Assembly: GCA_934725105.1 (NCBI GenBank)
Contig: CAKVBD010000042.1
Location: 1 to 17,813, forward strand
DNA length: 17,813 nt
Direction of reading: 5' to 3'
From: an uncultured Bulleidia sp.
GTDB taxonomy: Bacteria > Bacillota_I > Bacilli_A > Erysipelotrichales > Erysipelotrichaceae
Both the position numbers and the translations under genes were made by a program. Below the pieces are notes generated by a model. It searched no databases. It was given only the letters and a program-made list of their open reading frames with translations, and was not told the origin of the DNA. Below are positions 6,053-13,957 of this stretch, in pieces (position 1 is the stretch's first letter; every line of letters starts with the position of its first letter).

Positions 6053-8908
6053 TTACTGGATTGTTAAGATATATCTGCTTCTTACGTTTGTTTTCGATAA
6101 AGTATACGTTCTACCTTCGTAAGAGGATTTGATATCTTTTTGTGACTGTAGAGAATACATTTCAAAGATATCTTCTACCTGATTTGTTTTGACGTGGATA
6201 TAAATTCTATATGTACCTGATTGTAGTTGTGAGAGATCTGCATCTAAATCAAAACAACAATCTGTATAGGAATGTTTACGATCCATAAAATCTGTTATAT
6301 CCATTTGTTCATTCGATTTTGTTGTATCAAACTTCGTAACATTTCCATCTTCATCTTCTAGTAACACTTCATATGTTGGATTTGTATTCTTTGTGAAATC
6401 TGATAGATAAATTCCAGAGAATGCACTCATCTTAAAATGTCCGTCATTCAATGAAAGATCTGTTGTTCCAAACATAGAAGTTACATTGCTTGGCTTATTA
6501 ATTGTACTCATATCAATGTTTTGTTTTTCTGCACTGATAGAATATCTATAGTTTGCGATTGGATCAGCAAATACTTTAACTAAAGTACCATCTTCTTTTT
6601 TATACGAATAGTTATCTTTAGAAGAACTCATGAAGAAGGAATAATATCCAACTTGATCCCCATTTGTTACTCGAATTCCTAAGTTATAGTTACAGTTTTC
6701 AAAGTCATTCAGATCAAGTGTCACTTTGAAATTGATTGCCTGATATGTATGTCCATCTCCAAATAGATCCTCATTGTTGTTAGAAGTTGTGCAAGGAATA
6801 ATAATTGATTTCTTGCTTACAGGATTACTTAATAGTAAATCATGTTTTACTTTCCCTGCGATTGCATCGATTCCCTGGAACAATGCTAAACCATCTAGTG
6901 TTACTGTATGATTTGTTTCATCATAATTCACTGAATTAATACCAGCCAATAAACTTCTATTTTCCTGTGGCGTATCAATAACTTCACAGTTTTCTAATTT
7001 CGAAGGAACATCTTGCTTTGGAGTTTCTGGTGTTGTTGGCGTTTCAGGTGTCACTGGTTTTTCTGGTTCTACAGGTTTTTCTTCCTGTTTTGGATAATAG
7101 CTTACCCAGTTATCCTTAGATGCAAACCATTGACCCTTGCCAATCTGATACCATGTATAGCCGTCTGCCTGTTTAGAGTCATATACATTGTATGCACCAT
7201 TTTCCTGTGCATAGCCAACCATCGCATAGCCAAGACCTGGACCCTGACGAACTCTTAAACCACTCACATTTACAACTGCAGAACCAATGATTTCTGTTGG
7301 CTCACTTTCAACATCCAATCCAGCAATCAGATCAACATGACTCTTTTCAATCCATCCAACATTTGTATTCCAGTCGTACTCAATAAAATCTTTCTTTGCA
7401 GTATCGAGCTTCTTTCCATTTTCTAAATAATCCGTAGATTGGATCTTATACCAGCCGTCTTTTTCTGCCAGGACAGTGACTGTATAGTTTCTTTGATATG
7501 TAGCACCATATTCAGTTGTATACATGACATTACCATTGATACTGTCATAAATGGCATCACCATAATTCTTAATTACACCAATTGGATAGCTGTTGTATTC
7601 TGTCAAGTTACCATCATAATTGTTATAGATTTTGTCAAACTGATATGCTAATGAAGCAATCTTTAATCCATAATATGCATCTGAAGCATACTTCACAGAA
7701 ATACCACTTTCTTTGTTTCCAAAGTGGGAACCAAAAAATCGTGAATCACTTGTATTGATATATTCTCTTAAGCTTTTACCCGCATGAATATTGATACCTT
7801 CCGCAACACTTGTAAAAGAAGCTGCGTTATTTGGATCACTGTCAAATGCACCCCATCCAAATAAATTGTTTCTATTCATTGCTAATGCACTCGTTCCCCA
7901 TCCAGATTCATGTACTGCCTGTGTAAATAACATCAGTGCATTGATGCCATAATTCTCTTGTGCTTCTACAAACATTTCACCAGTATTCCATAGCTTTGAA
8001 GAGCCACTGACATTATTTGCCTGTAAGAATGTATTATATGCAGACGCAGGAATATTACTTTTCTGTCTCAACGGCATGAACTGGTAATAATTATAGTAAG
8101 TACCAACATAGTTTCTACATTCCATGTCACTATAGAAATCATAATCATTCTTGGAATAGTATGTTGTACCTGCATTCATCCACGATGCTGCCGGACCAAT
8201 GATTAGATCAGCTGCATACGCCGGTACTTTTCCATCTACTGCCCATCCTTTATACGCTGTAAAATGTAATTCTTTATAGCTACCATTTTGTTCAACTGTA
8301 TAAGTAGTTTTTCTAACTTTTGTTAAGAAAGGAACAGGATCTTCACCATTGATGCTGTTGCCACCTAAATAAATAGATAAATTATTCTTCACAAATTTAA
8401 ATGGAACAAGATCAACATTCTTTAATGAAATGACAGAATCAAATCCACTGACTGTTCCATGAATTGTTCCATTCCCATTTCCATCATAAGAATCTGTTGA
8501 TGCATAGAAGATTTCTCTATGCTTTTCAATATACGTTGTTTTTGCATAGATACTGTCTGTACCATATTGTTTGACATCTAATGTGATACCACCTTCTCTT
8601 TGTGGATAAGAATATGCAATTCCTGAATTCATTGCGATGATCTTGCTTGGTGAATAAGATGCTGCATGTCTAACGACTGCATCATCACCTAATTGTTTCA
8701 TTGCATTGCTTGCTTCCGCAAATGATGCATAGCATCCTTTTTGATCAAAGTTTCCAGAATCATTCACTGTATCTACTTCATATGCATGACATCCCATTGG
8801 ATAATATTCACTATAGGATTCTTTCGCCTGTATTTCATACGCGTTGCATAGAGTCAATAACATTGTAACGATTGGCAAGAGCAATACCTTTTTCTTTTTA
8901 TTCTTCAT
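6053..8908 (-). CDS. Secreted glucosaminidase (GH73-type) with SH3 domains, cell-wall hydrolase
   Basis: 951 residues. A signal peptide (K-rich start, hydrophobic core about 8-22, likely cut near A28) is followed by an N-terminal region (about 30-240) of the kind seen ahead of clostridial wall glucosaminidases. Then comes Y-Y-N-Y-Y-Q-F-M-P-L-R (271-281). The catalytic domain (about 300-430) holds the putative catalytic E334 in A-V-H-E-S-G-W-G-T-S, N-N-L-F-G-W (347-352), and F-F-G-S-H-F-G with K-Y-A-S-D-A-Y-Y-G further on. Two SH3-type wall-binding domains lie at about 450-525 and 540-605. A Pro/Glu/Thr linker (608-632) leads to an unrecognised C-terminal region (about 640-951), probably beta-sandwich modules. 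Family members cleave the GlcNAc-MurNAc bond of peptidoglycan during growth or daughter-cell separation. AAAGGAG (8916-8922) gives a well-spaced start. There is no LPxTG-type anchor. Confidence 0.88.
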   Translation of the reverse strand: MKNKKKKVLLLPIVTMLLTLCNAYEIQAKESYSEYYPMGCHAYEVDTVNDSGNFDQKGCYASFAEASNAMKQLGDDAVVRHAASYSPSKIIAMNSGIAYSYPQREGGITLDVKQYGTDSIYAKTTYIEKHREIFYASTDSYDGNGNGTIHGTVSGFDSVISLKNVDLVPFKFVKNNLSIYLGGNSINGEDPVPFLTKVRKTTYTVEQNGSYKELHFTAYKGWAVDGKVPAYAADLIIGPAASWMNAGTTYYSKNDYDFYSDMECRNYVGTYYNYYQFMPLRQKSNIPASAYNTFLQANNVSGSSKLWNTGEMFVEAQENYGINALMLFTQAVHESGWGTSALAMNRNNLFGWGAFDSDPNNAASFTSVAEGINIHAGKSLREYINTSDSRFFGSHFGNKESGISVKYASDAYYGLKIASLAYQFDKIYNNYDGNLTEYNSYPIGVIKNYGDAIYDSINGNVMYTTEYGATYQRNYTVTVLAEKDGWYKIQSTDYLENGKKLDTAKKDFIEYDWNTNVGWIEKSHVDLIAGLDVESEPTEIIGSAVVNVSGLRVRQGPGLGYAMVGYAQENGAYNVYDSKQADGYTWYQIGKGQWFASKDNWVSYYPKQEEKPVEPEKPVTPETPTTPETPKQDVPSKLENCEVIDTPQENRSLLAGINSVNYDETNHTVTLDGLALFQGIDAIAGKVKHDLLLSNPVSKKSIIIPCTTSNNNEDLFGDGHTYQAINFKVTLDLNDFENCNYNLGIRVTNGDQVGYYSFFMSSSKDNYSYKKEDGTLVKVFADPIANYRYSISAEKQNIDMSTINKPSNVTSMFGTTDLSLNDGHFKMSAFSGIYLSDFTKNTNPTYEVLLEDEDGNVTKFDTTKSNEQMDITDFMDRKHSYTDCCFDLDADLSQLQSGTYRIYIHVKTNQVEDIFEMYSLQSQKDIKSSYEGRTYTLSKTNVRSRYILTIQ

Positions 8909-8986
8909 ACCTGGACTCCTTTCTTTTTCATATGTAATATCTAAAAAGACAATATAAAACCAATATAAAGATAAATTCTCACTAAT

Positions 8987-8992
8987 ATTATA
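8987..8992 (-). promoter_or_regulatory. Candidate -10 of the glucosaminidase-PASTA operon
   Basis: A perfect TATAAT on the minus strand, about 78 bases before the start codon. The best-spaced -35 position (9010-9015, TACATT) is poor and lies inside the palindrome at 9003-9017, which suggests that the promoter depends on a regulator or is not the only one. Confidence 0.4.
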
Positions 8993-9002
8993 AAGAAAAA
9001 CC

Positions 9003-9017
9003 TATACATAATGTATA
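9003..9017. promoter_or_regulatory. 15-bp palindrome over the expected -35 region
   Basis: TATACATAATGTATA has perfect 7-base arms around one central base. It spans 11 to 25 bases upstream of the TATAAT at 8987-8992, where a repressor or activator of this promoter could bind. Short AT-rich palindromes also occur by chance. Confidence 0.35.
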
Positions 9018-9075
9018 AGTTTAAATGTAGTGTATAGAATTTCATTTTGATTTTTTTTAGTTTTCCAGATAAAAT

Positions 9076-9092
9076 TTCACAAAAATTTCACA
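9076..9092. promoter_or_regulatory. Direct repeat TTCACA-N5-TTCACA, response-regulator-like site
   Basis: TTCACA (9076-9081) and TTCACA (9087-9092) are spaced by five bases, giving an 11-bp period. A third partial TTCAC follows at 9094-9098. OmpR/PhoB-family response regulators bind such hexamer repeats one helical turn apart. The unit fits the B. subtilis PhoP box TT(A/T/C)ACA exactly, and differs at one base per half from the WalR box (TGTWAH-N5-TGTWAH, read on the minus strand as TGTGAA). It lies upstream of a glucosaminidase gene, a typical WalR-regulon target. Which factor binds is inference. Confidence 0.4.
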
Positions 9093-9099
9093 ATTCACG

Positions 9100-9131
9100 C
9101 AAAAAGAAACCTTGAGCATTCACCCAAGGTT
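9100..9131 (-). terminator. Rho-independent terminator after galE
   Basis: Inverted repeat AACCTTG/CAAGGTT (9108-9114 and 9125-9131). On the minus-strand RNA it extends inward by a G-U and a G-C pair to leave a 6-base loop. It is followed on the minus strand by TCTTTTTG. It ends the uppS-to-galE transcript. Confidence 0.75.
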
Positions 9132-9137
9132 ACAATC

Positions 9138-10154
9138 TTACTGAATTCCGTCTGGATTCTTTAGTGTAAAGTTCCAGCTGTCTTCACACATTTCATCAAT
9201 GTCATACTTTGCACTCCAGCCAAACAGCTTCTTTGCCTTGCTTGGATCTGCATAGCATTCTGCAATATCACCAGGTCTACGATCAAGGATCTTGTATGGC
9301 AGTTCTTTACCACATGCCTTTTCATATGCATGTAATACATCAAGAACACTGTATCCTTTACCAGTACCTAAGTTGACATGTTCCACACCCTTATGCTCTA
9401 AAGCATACTTCACTGCACCAATATGACCATCAGCCAAGTCGCATACATGGATATAGTCTCTTACACCTGTTCCATCTGGTGTAGGATAGTCATTACCAAA
9501 TACTCTTAAGTATTCCAATGTGCCATTTGCAACACGAGCAATGTAAGGAACAAGATTATTAGGAATACCATTAGGTACTTCACCTAGCAATCCACTCTTA
9601 TGAGCTCCAATTGGGTTGAAGTATCTAAGAAGCATAACGCTCCATTCATCATCACTGACACAAACATCTTCTAGAATATGTTCGTTCATTAATTTACTTG
9701 TACCATATGGGTTTGTTGTTCCACCAACCTTGGAATCTTCTGTGATTGGACATTTTTCTGGATCACCATAAACCGTTGCACTGGAAGAGAATACAATAGT
9801 CTTGCATCCTGCTTTGCGCATTGCCTGGTATAGATTAATAGAACCACTGATATTGTTTTCGTAGTATGTAAGTGGCTTTTGTACAGATTCACCAACTGCC
9901 TTGTATCCAGCAAAGTGAATGACTGCATCAATCTTATTTTCTTCAAAAACCTTGTCTAAGCCCGCACGGTCTAGAATATCCGTTTCATAGAACTTTGGTT
10001 TTGTACCTGTAATTTCCTTAATACGATCTAAAACGACTTTGTTTGAATTGTACAGATTGTCTAATACAACAACATCATATCCTGCCTGAATCAAAGCAAC
10101 ACATGTGTGTGAACCAATGTAACCTGTACCCCCTGTTACTAAAATAGTTGACAT
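9138..10154 (-). CDS. galE: UDP-glucose 4-epimerase
   Basis: 338 residues, the normal length. It interconverts UDP-glucose and UDP-galactose using bound NAD. The N-terminal Rossmann motif G-G-T-G-Y-I-G-S is at 8-15, the S-S-S-A-T-V-Y-G strand at 123-130 and the short-chain dehydrogenase/reductase catalytic pair Y150-x-x-x-K154 in N-P-Y-G-T-S-K. Later family blocks include R-Y-F-N-P-I-G-A-H, D-G-T-G-V-R-D-Y-I-H-V-x-D-L and the C-terminal R-R-P-G-D-I-A. The ATG starts 3 bases after the rseP stop, and its AGGAGG site lies within the rseP 3' end, so it is coupled to the lipid/protease operon rather than to a galactose catabolic cluster. That suggests a role in supplying UDP-galactose for envelope polymers, but this is inference. 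Confidence 0.97.
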   Translation of the reverse strand: MSTILVTGGTGYIGSHTCVALIQAGYDVVVLDNLYNSNKVVLDRIKEITGTKPKFYETDILDRAGLDKVFEENKIDAVIHFAGYKAVGESVQKPLTYYENNISGSINLYQAMRKAGCKTIVFSSSATVYGDPEKCPITEDSKVGGTTNPYGTSKLMNEHILEDVCVSDDEWSVMLLRYFNPIGAHKSGLLGEVPNGIPNNLVPYIARVANGTLEYLRVFGNDYPTPDGTGVRDYIHVCDLADGHIGAVKYALEHKGVEHVNLGTGKGYSVLDVLHAYEKACGKELPYKILDRRPGDIAECYADPSKAKKLFGWSAKYDIDEMCEDSWNFTLKNPDGIQ

Positions 10155-10157
10155 CTT

Positions 10158-11222
10158 TTATCCTCCTATTAAACGTGCGATATCATTCCACGTTACAAAC
10201 ACCATTAAGCCGATGAGTAATACCCAGCAGGCAATCATAATAGCTGTTTTTATTTTAGTACTAAATTGACGATTTGTAACCCACTCTAATAAAGTAATTA
10301 CAACCTGTCCACCATCTAATACTGGTAATGGCAGTAAATTAAAAATACCAACATTTAAGGACAACTGTGCAATGAGTAATAGAAACGCACTCAGCCCCAT
10401 CGACGCATATGTTTCTGTAGCCTGATAGATCCCAACAGGTCCACTCAGCTGACTCATACCTGCACCATGGAAAATCAACCCGGCAATTGTCGCAACCATC
10501 AGTTTTGTAATGGCACCCATTTCTTCAAGGCCAAACTTCCAGCAGTTCAAAATATTAACATCAACAGATTCACTTCTTTCACCTGTAATACCAATCAAAT
10601 ATGCATCCTGTTCTTCACTGTATTCTGGAGTAAGTGTAATAGAAAGAATTTCTCCATCACGATCGATCTTATATGTTTCTTCATCTGCATATCCACTGGA
10701 GAATGCCTGCATATCCATGAATGTTTCTGGTTTCATAGATGAACCATCTTTTTTTGTAATTTCTAGAATTTTATCTCCAGATTGAAAGCCTGCTTTTTCT
10801 GCTGGTGAGTTTTCTACAACAGAAGAAACAACTGCTTTTGGAGAAGAAGAAAATGTTCCACTATGAAGAATCACAAGAGAAAAAATCATAAATGCCAGTA
10901 CAAAGTTCATAAATACACCCGCAAGCATAATAATGATCTTCTGCCATGGCTTCTTTTCTGTCAGTCTTCTACCTGCTGGTACTTCTACATCAGGATATGC
11001 TTCATCTCCATCTGTTTCTCCTGCCATTGCTACAAATCCACCAACAGGTAAAGCTCTAAGAGAATATTGTGTTTCTTTTCCTTTATGTTTGAGTAGTACT
11101 GGTCCCATACCAAATGAAAACTCATAGCAATATACACCAAACAGTTTTGCGGCCACTAAGTGGCCTGCTTCATGAATTAAAATAATTGCACTTAACAGTA
11201 GTAAGAAATAAATAATTGTCAT
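10158..11222 (-). CDS. rseP: Site-2-type intramembrane metalloprotease RseP/RasP
   Basis: 354 residues. Transmembrane helix 1 carries the zinc motif H17-E-A-G-H21, and the last helices carry N295-L-L-P-L-P-V-L-D303-G-G, whose aspartate completes the zinc site. A central PDZ domain (about 125-200) contains the A-G-F-Q-S-G-D-K-I-L-E-I block that recognises substrate ends. Further membrane spans lie near 97-118, 272-290 and 327-345. In Firmicutes this enzyme (RasP/YluC) performs the second, within-membrane cut of anti-sigma factors and clears signal-peptide remnants. Its start overlaps the dxr stop by four bases (ATGA), and galE follows after 3 bases. No odd features. Confidence 0.95.
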   Translation of the reverse strand: MTIIYFLLLLSAIILIHEAGHLVAAKLFGVYCYEFSFGMGPVLLKHKGKETQYSLRALPVGGFVAMAGETDGDEAYPDVEVPAGRRLTEKKPWQKIIIMLAGVFMNFVLAFMIFSLVILHSGTFSSSPKAVVSSVVENSPAEKAGFQSGDKILEITKKDGSSMKPETFMDMQAFSSGYADEETYKIDRDGEILSITLTPEYSEEQDAYLIGITGERSESVDVNILNCWKFGLEEMGAITKLMVATIAGLIFHGAGMSQLSGPVGIYQATETYASMGLSAFLLLIAQLSLNVGIFNLLPLPVLDGGQVVITLLEWVTNRQFSTKIKTAIMIACWVLLIGLMVFVTWNDIARLIGG

Positions 11223-12379
11223 TGATTTGCTCCTTTAATTACATCCAATGCATATTCCCTACCCCAAGTATCTGCATCAATGACATCCTGTACACATGTC
11301 AATTCTTTGAATGGTGCATGATGCACTGCACCAATAACGATTTCTTCAATTTTTAAAAATGGAATTTCATGATTTCTAAATGATGCATTAGCTACTTCAT
11401 TTGCCGCATTCATAACAGCATTTAAATTTCCACCTTTTTTACCAGCTTCAAAAGCTAAAGCCAATAATGGGAAACGTTCTGTATCTGGTGCACCAAAATG
11501 TAAAGTTGACAGTTTTGTTAAATCCAATGGTGTGTCTAGATCATATGGATAGCGATCAGGATATGTTAATGCATACTGAATTGGCAGGCGCATATCTGGC
11601 GCACCAAGCTGTGCAATCACACTATGATCAACATATTCTACTGCGCTATGAACAACACTTTCTGGATGCATCAATACAGAAATTTCATCATATGGAATAT
11701 CAAACAGCCAATGTGCTTCAATGACTTCAAAACCTTTATTCATTAAAGTCGCAGAATCAATTGTGATCTTAGCACCCATGGACCAGTTTGGATGTGCCAA
11801 TGCTTCCTCTACCGTAACATCTTTCAATTCATCTCTTGTCTTGTTTCTAAAAGATCCACCAGAACACGTAATCAATAAACGTTTGACCTGTTCTTTTTTA
11901 TTTCCACGTAATGACTGCCAAATTGCAGAATGTTCAGAATCAATTGGATATAACTGACAATCATATTCTTTGCAGGCACGATTGATTAATTCACCCCCAC
12001 ATACAAGTGTTTCCTTATTTGCTAAAGCAACATCATGATGTGTTTCAATGGCTTTTAAAGTTGGCAAGAATCCCGCAAAACCAACAAGAGCATTTACCAA
12101 TACATCGTAATTGTCCTGTGATACGATTTCCTCCATTCCTTCTTCACCAAACAAAACTTTCTTATCTGGATATTGTTTCTGTAACGTTTCTGCATCTTCT
12201 TGATTCTGAACAGAAAATGTATGAATATTTGGAAACAATTCTAAGTATTCTTTTGCCTTGGCAATATTTTTGCCAACACCAAAAGAAACGATTTCAAATA
12301 AATCTGGATGCTGTTGAACAATATCTACCGTCTGAACCCCAATTGATCCAGAAGCACCTAATAAAACTAATCTTTTCAT
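11219..12379 (-). CDS. dxr: 1-deoxy-D-xylulose 5-phosphate reductoisomerase
   Basis: 386 residues, standard for the family. It converts DXP to 2-C-methyl-D-erythritol 4-phosphate with NADPH, the committed step of the MEP isoprenoid pathway. The NADPH motif L-G-A-S-G-S-I-G is at 7-14. Metal ligands are D147 and E149 in P-I-D-S-E-H-S-A-I-W-Q and E221 in K-G-F-E-V-I-E-A-H-W-L-F. The flexible-loop block S-G-G-S-F-R is at 173-178. H-P-E-S-V-V-H-S-A-V-E-Y follows. It is coupled at both ends by four-base ATGA overlaps with cdsA and rseP, and it supplies isoprenoid units for the UppS step encoded two genes upstream. Confidence 0.97.
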   Translation of the reverse strand: MKRLVLLGASGSIGVQTVDIVQQHPDLFEIVSFGVGKNIAKAKEYLELFPNIHTFSVQNQEDAETLQKQYPDKKVLFGEEGMEEIVSQDNYDVLVNALVGFAGFLPTLKAIETHHDVALANKETLVCGGELINRACKEYDCQLYPIDSEHSAIWQSLRGNKKEQVKRLLITCSGGSFRNKTRDELKDVTVEEALAHPNWSMGAKITIDSATLMNKGFEVIEAHWLFDIPYDEISVLMHPESVVHSAVEYVDHSVIAQLGAPDMRLPIQYALTYPDRYPYDLDTPLDLTKLSTLHFGAPDTERFPLLALAFEAGKKGGNLNAVMNAANEVANASFRNHEIPFLKIEEIVIGAVHHAPFKELTCVQDVIDADTWGREYALDVIKGANQ

Positions 12380-13170
12380 GCAATTACCCCAAACAAGATC
12401 ATCAATGAATTAAATACCATCAAACAGAATACAAGAGAATCAATACGATCTAAAATTCCACCATGACCAGGAATTAAATTTGAGAAGTCTTTTATTTCAA
12501 ATCTTCTTTTGATGGAAGAAAATGACAAGTCACCAACTTGTGCAACAAGTGGCAATACAATACTTCCAGCAATGATCAGCATCGAAGGAAGCTGCTTCAA
12601 TACAAGTAAGCCATACACTAAAGATACAACAAGACCAGTTACGTATCCGCCAATGGAGCCTTCCCAAGTCTTATTCGGAGATACTTCTGGAATCATCTTA
12701 TGTTTTCCTAAGGAAACACCAAAGAAGTATGCACCCGTATCACACATAAAGCATGCAAGACATACATAAAGCATGACAAGTCCACCATGCACATCTAATG
12801 CATAGATCTTATCTACACATCTCAATGCAATCCCAATCAAGACTGTAATCATAAATGGGTATGCAACTGCATCTGTAGCGACTTTCCCCTTTGCAAGTTC
12901 ATTAACAAATAACACAACAAGCCAGATGGCAATCACTGCACCAAATTTTTCACCAGATACAATCATCATTGCCATTTCAGATGCAAAGCACAAGACAGTG
13001 GCAAAATAATCAGCTTTCCCAGTGACTACTTTACTGCCTTCATATGCAGCACCTAATGCGATCAAGACTTCTAATACTTTTAAAAGCCAGCCGCCAAACA
13101 TTAATGGTGGAATCACAATTGCGATAATGACGATTGCCGCAATTGTTTTAATTTTCATCTTTTCATTCAT
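12376..13170 (-). CDS. cdsA: Phosphatidate cytidylyltransferase (CDP-diacylglycerol synthase)
   Basis: It activates phosphatidic acid with CTP to CDP-diacylglycerol, the precursor of phosphatidylglycerol and other phospholipids. Multiple hydrophobic spans run along the protein. The family signature near the C-terminus is clear: S-S-I-K-R-R-F-E-I-K-D-F followed by I-P-G-H-G-G-I-L-D-R-I-D-S. I place the start at ATG 13168-13170 (264 residues, beginning M-N-E-K-M-K-I-K). GGAGGT (13178-13183) lies 7 nt upstream, whereas an in-frame start at 13197 would sit upstream of that site and add nine atypical residues. The chosen start overlaps the uppS stop by 8 bases, so the two are coupled; the dxr overlap follows at the other end. 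Confidence 0.93.
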   Translation of the reverse strand: MNEKMKIKTIAAIVIIAIVIPPLMFGGWLLKVLEVLIALGAAYEGSKVVTGKADYFATVLCFASEMAMMIVSGEKFGAVIAIWLVVLFVNELAKGKVATDAVAYPFMITVLIGIALRCVDKIYALDVHGGLVMLYVCLACFMCDTGAYFFGVSLGKHKMIPEVSPNKTWEGSIGGYVTGLVVSLVYGLLVLKQLPSMLIIAGSIVLPLVAQVGDLSFSSIKRRFEIKDFSNLIPGHGGILDRIDSLVFCLMVFNSLMILFGVIA

Positions 13171-13870
13171 TTGTGACACCTCCAAATCTACGATCACGCT
13201 TTGTATATTCTTCTAAGCATCTATGAAATACTTCAGGTGTAAATTCAGGCCAGCTTTCCTGTACAAATTCCAATTCTGCATAAGCAATCTGCCATAGTAA
13301 GTAGTTAGAGATTCTTTCTTCTCCACTTGTTCTGATAAGTAAATCTACAGGTGGGAAATCCTTTGTCATTAAATACTTTTCAAATCCAGCTTCATCTAGA
13401 TCTAGACTTGCTTTTCCATCAAGTACATCTTTTGCATAGTGACGTGCTGCAAGCAAAATTTCTCTTTGAGAACCATAGTTCATACAGATATTCAAGTTTA
13501 AACCCGTATTGTTTTTACTTTCTTCCATTGCGTTATTCAATACTTTCTGAGTTGCTTTTGGAAGCATATCTAATTCACCAATGATATTCATGCGATATCC
13601 ACGATCAAGAAATTCCTGCATATACTTCTTAAAAAAAATAGCTGGAAGTTTCATGATATAGCTAACTTCATCCTGGCTTCTCTTCCAGTTTTCCGTAGAA
13701 AAAGCATATAAAGTCAAATACTTTACACCCATTTCACTTGCGGCAATCGCAATTGTTCTAACATTATCAGCACCAACAAGATGTCCTGCAGTTCTAGGTT
13801 TTCCCTGTGCCTTTGCCCATCTGCCATTTCCATCCATGATAATGGCAACATGATTACATTCTTTTAACAT
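13163..13870 (-). CDS. uppS: Isoprenyl transferase (undecaprenyl diphosphate synthase)
   Basis: 235 residues of the cis-prenyltransferase family. It condenses isopentenyl diphosphate onto farnesyl diphosphate to make the C55 carrier lipid for peptidoglycan and other wall polymers. Visible motifs are H-V-A-I-I-M-D13-G-N-G-R-W-A (Mg-binding aspartate), T-L-Y-A-F-S-T-E-N-W (53-62), N-Y-G-S-Q-R-E-I (131-138), and D-L-L-I-R180-T-S-G-E-E-R186-I-S-N-Y-L-L-W-Q near the C-terminus. GGAG lies 8 nt before the ATG. It heads the uppS-cdsA-dxr-rseP-galE run, just downstream of the frr terminator and with its own -10 element. Confidence 0.97.
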   Translation of the reverse strand: MLKECNHVAIIMDGNGRWAKAQGKPRTAGHLVGADNVRTIAIAASEMGVKYLTLYAFSTENWKRSQDEVSYIMKLPAIFFKKYMQEFLDRGYRMNIIGELDMLPKATQKVLNNAMEESKNNTGLNLNICMNYGSQREILLAARHYAKDVLDGKASLDLDEAGFEKYLMTKDFPPVDLLIRTSGEERISNYLLWQIAYAELEFVQESWPEFTPEVFHRCLEEYTKRDRRFGGVTNE

Positions 13871-13896
13871 AGTACTATCTCCATAATTACCCTACT

Positions 13897-13902
13897 ATTA
13901 TA
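13897..13902 (-). promoter_or_regulatory. Candidate -10 of the uppS-cdsA-dxr-rseP-galE operon
   Basis: A perfect TATAAT on the minus strand, 26 bases before the uppS start. The -35 position falls in the T-tract of the frr terminator and is not a good hexamer, so strength is uncertain. The leader would be about 20 nt. Confidence 0.45.
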
Positions 13903-13915
13903 CATTAGAAACAAT

Positions 13916-13950
13916 TAAAAAAAACCGATTCAAAACAATCGAACCGGTTT
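13916..13950 (-). terminator. Rho-independent terminator after frr
   Basis: AAACCGATTC (13922-13931) pairs with GAACCGGTTT (13941-13950) as a 10-bp stem with one wobble and a 9-base loop. On the minus strand it runs into eight T in a row. It separates pyrH-frr from the uppS operon. Confidence 0.85.
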
Positions 13951-13957
13951 GTATAAA

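Noticed and set aside
12007..12408. 133-residue plus-strand open frame opposite dxr
   Set aside because: It mirrors the conserved dxr coding sequence, has biased composition (many H, Q, L) and no upstream ribosome binding site.
13171..13197. Longer N-terminus for cdsA starting at 13197
   Set aside because: The strong GGAGGT at 13178-13183 lies inside this extension and is correctly spaced for the ATG at 13170. The extra residues are unlike the family start.
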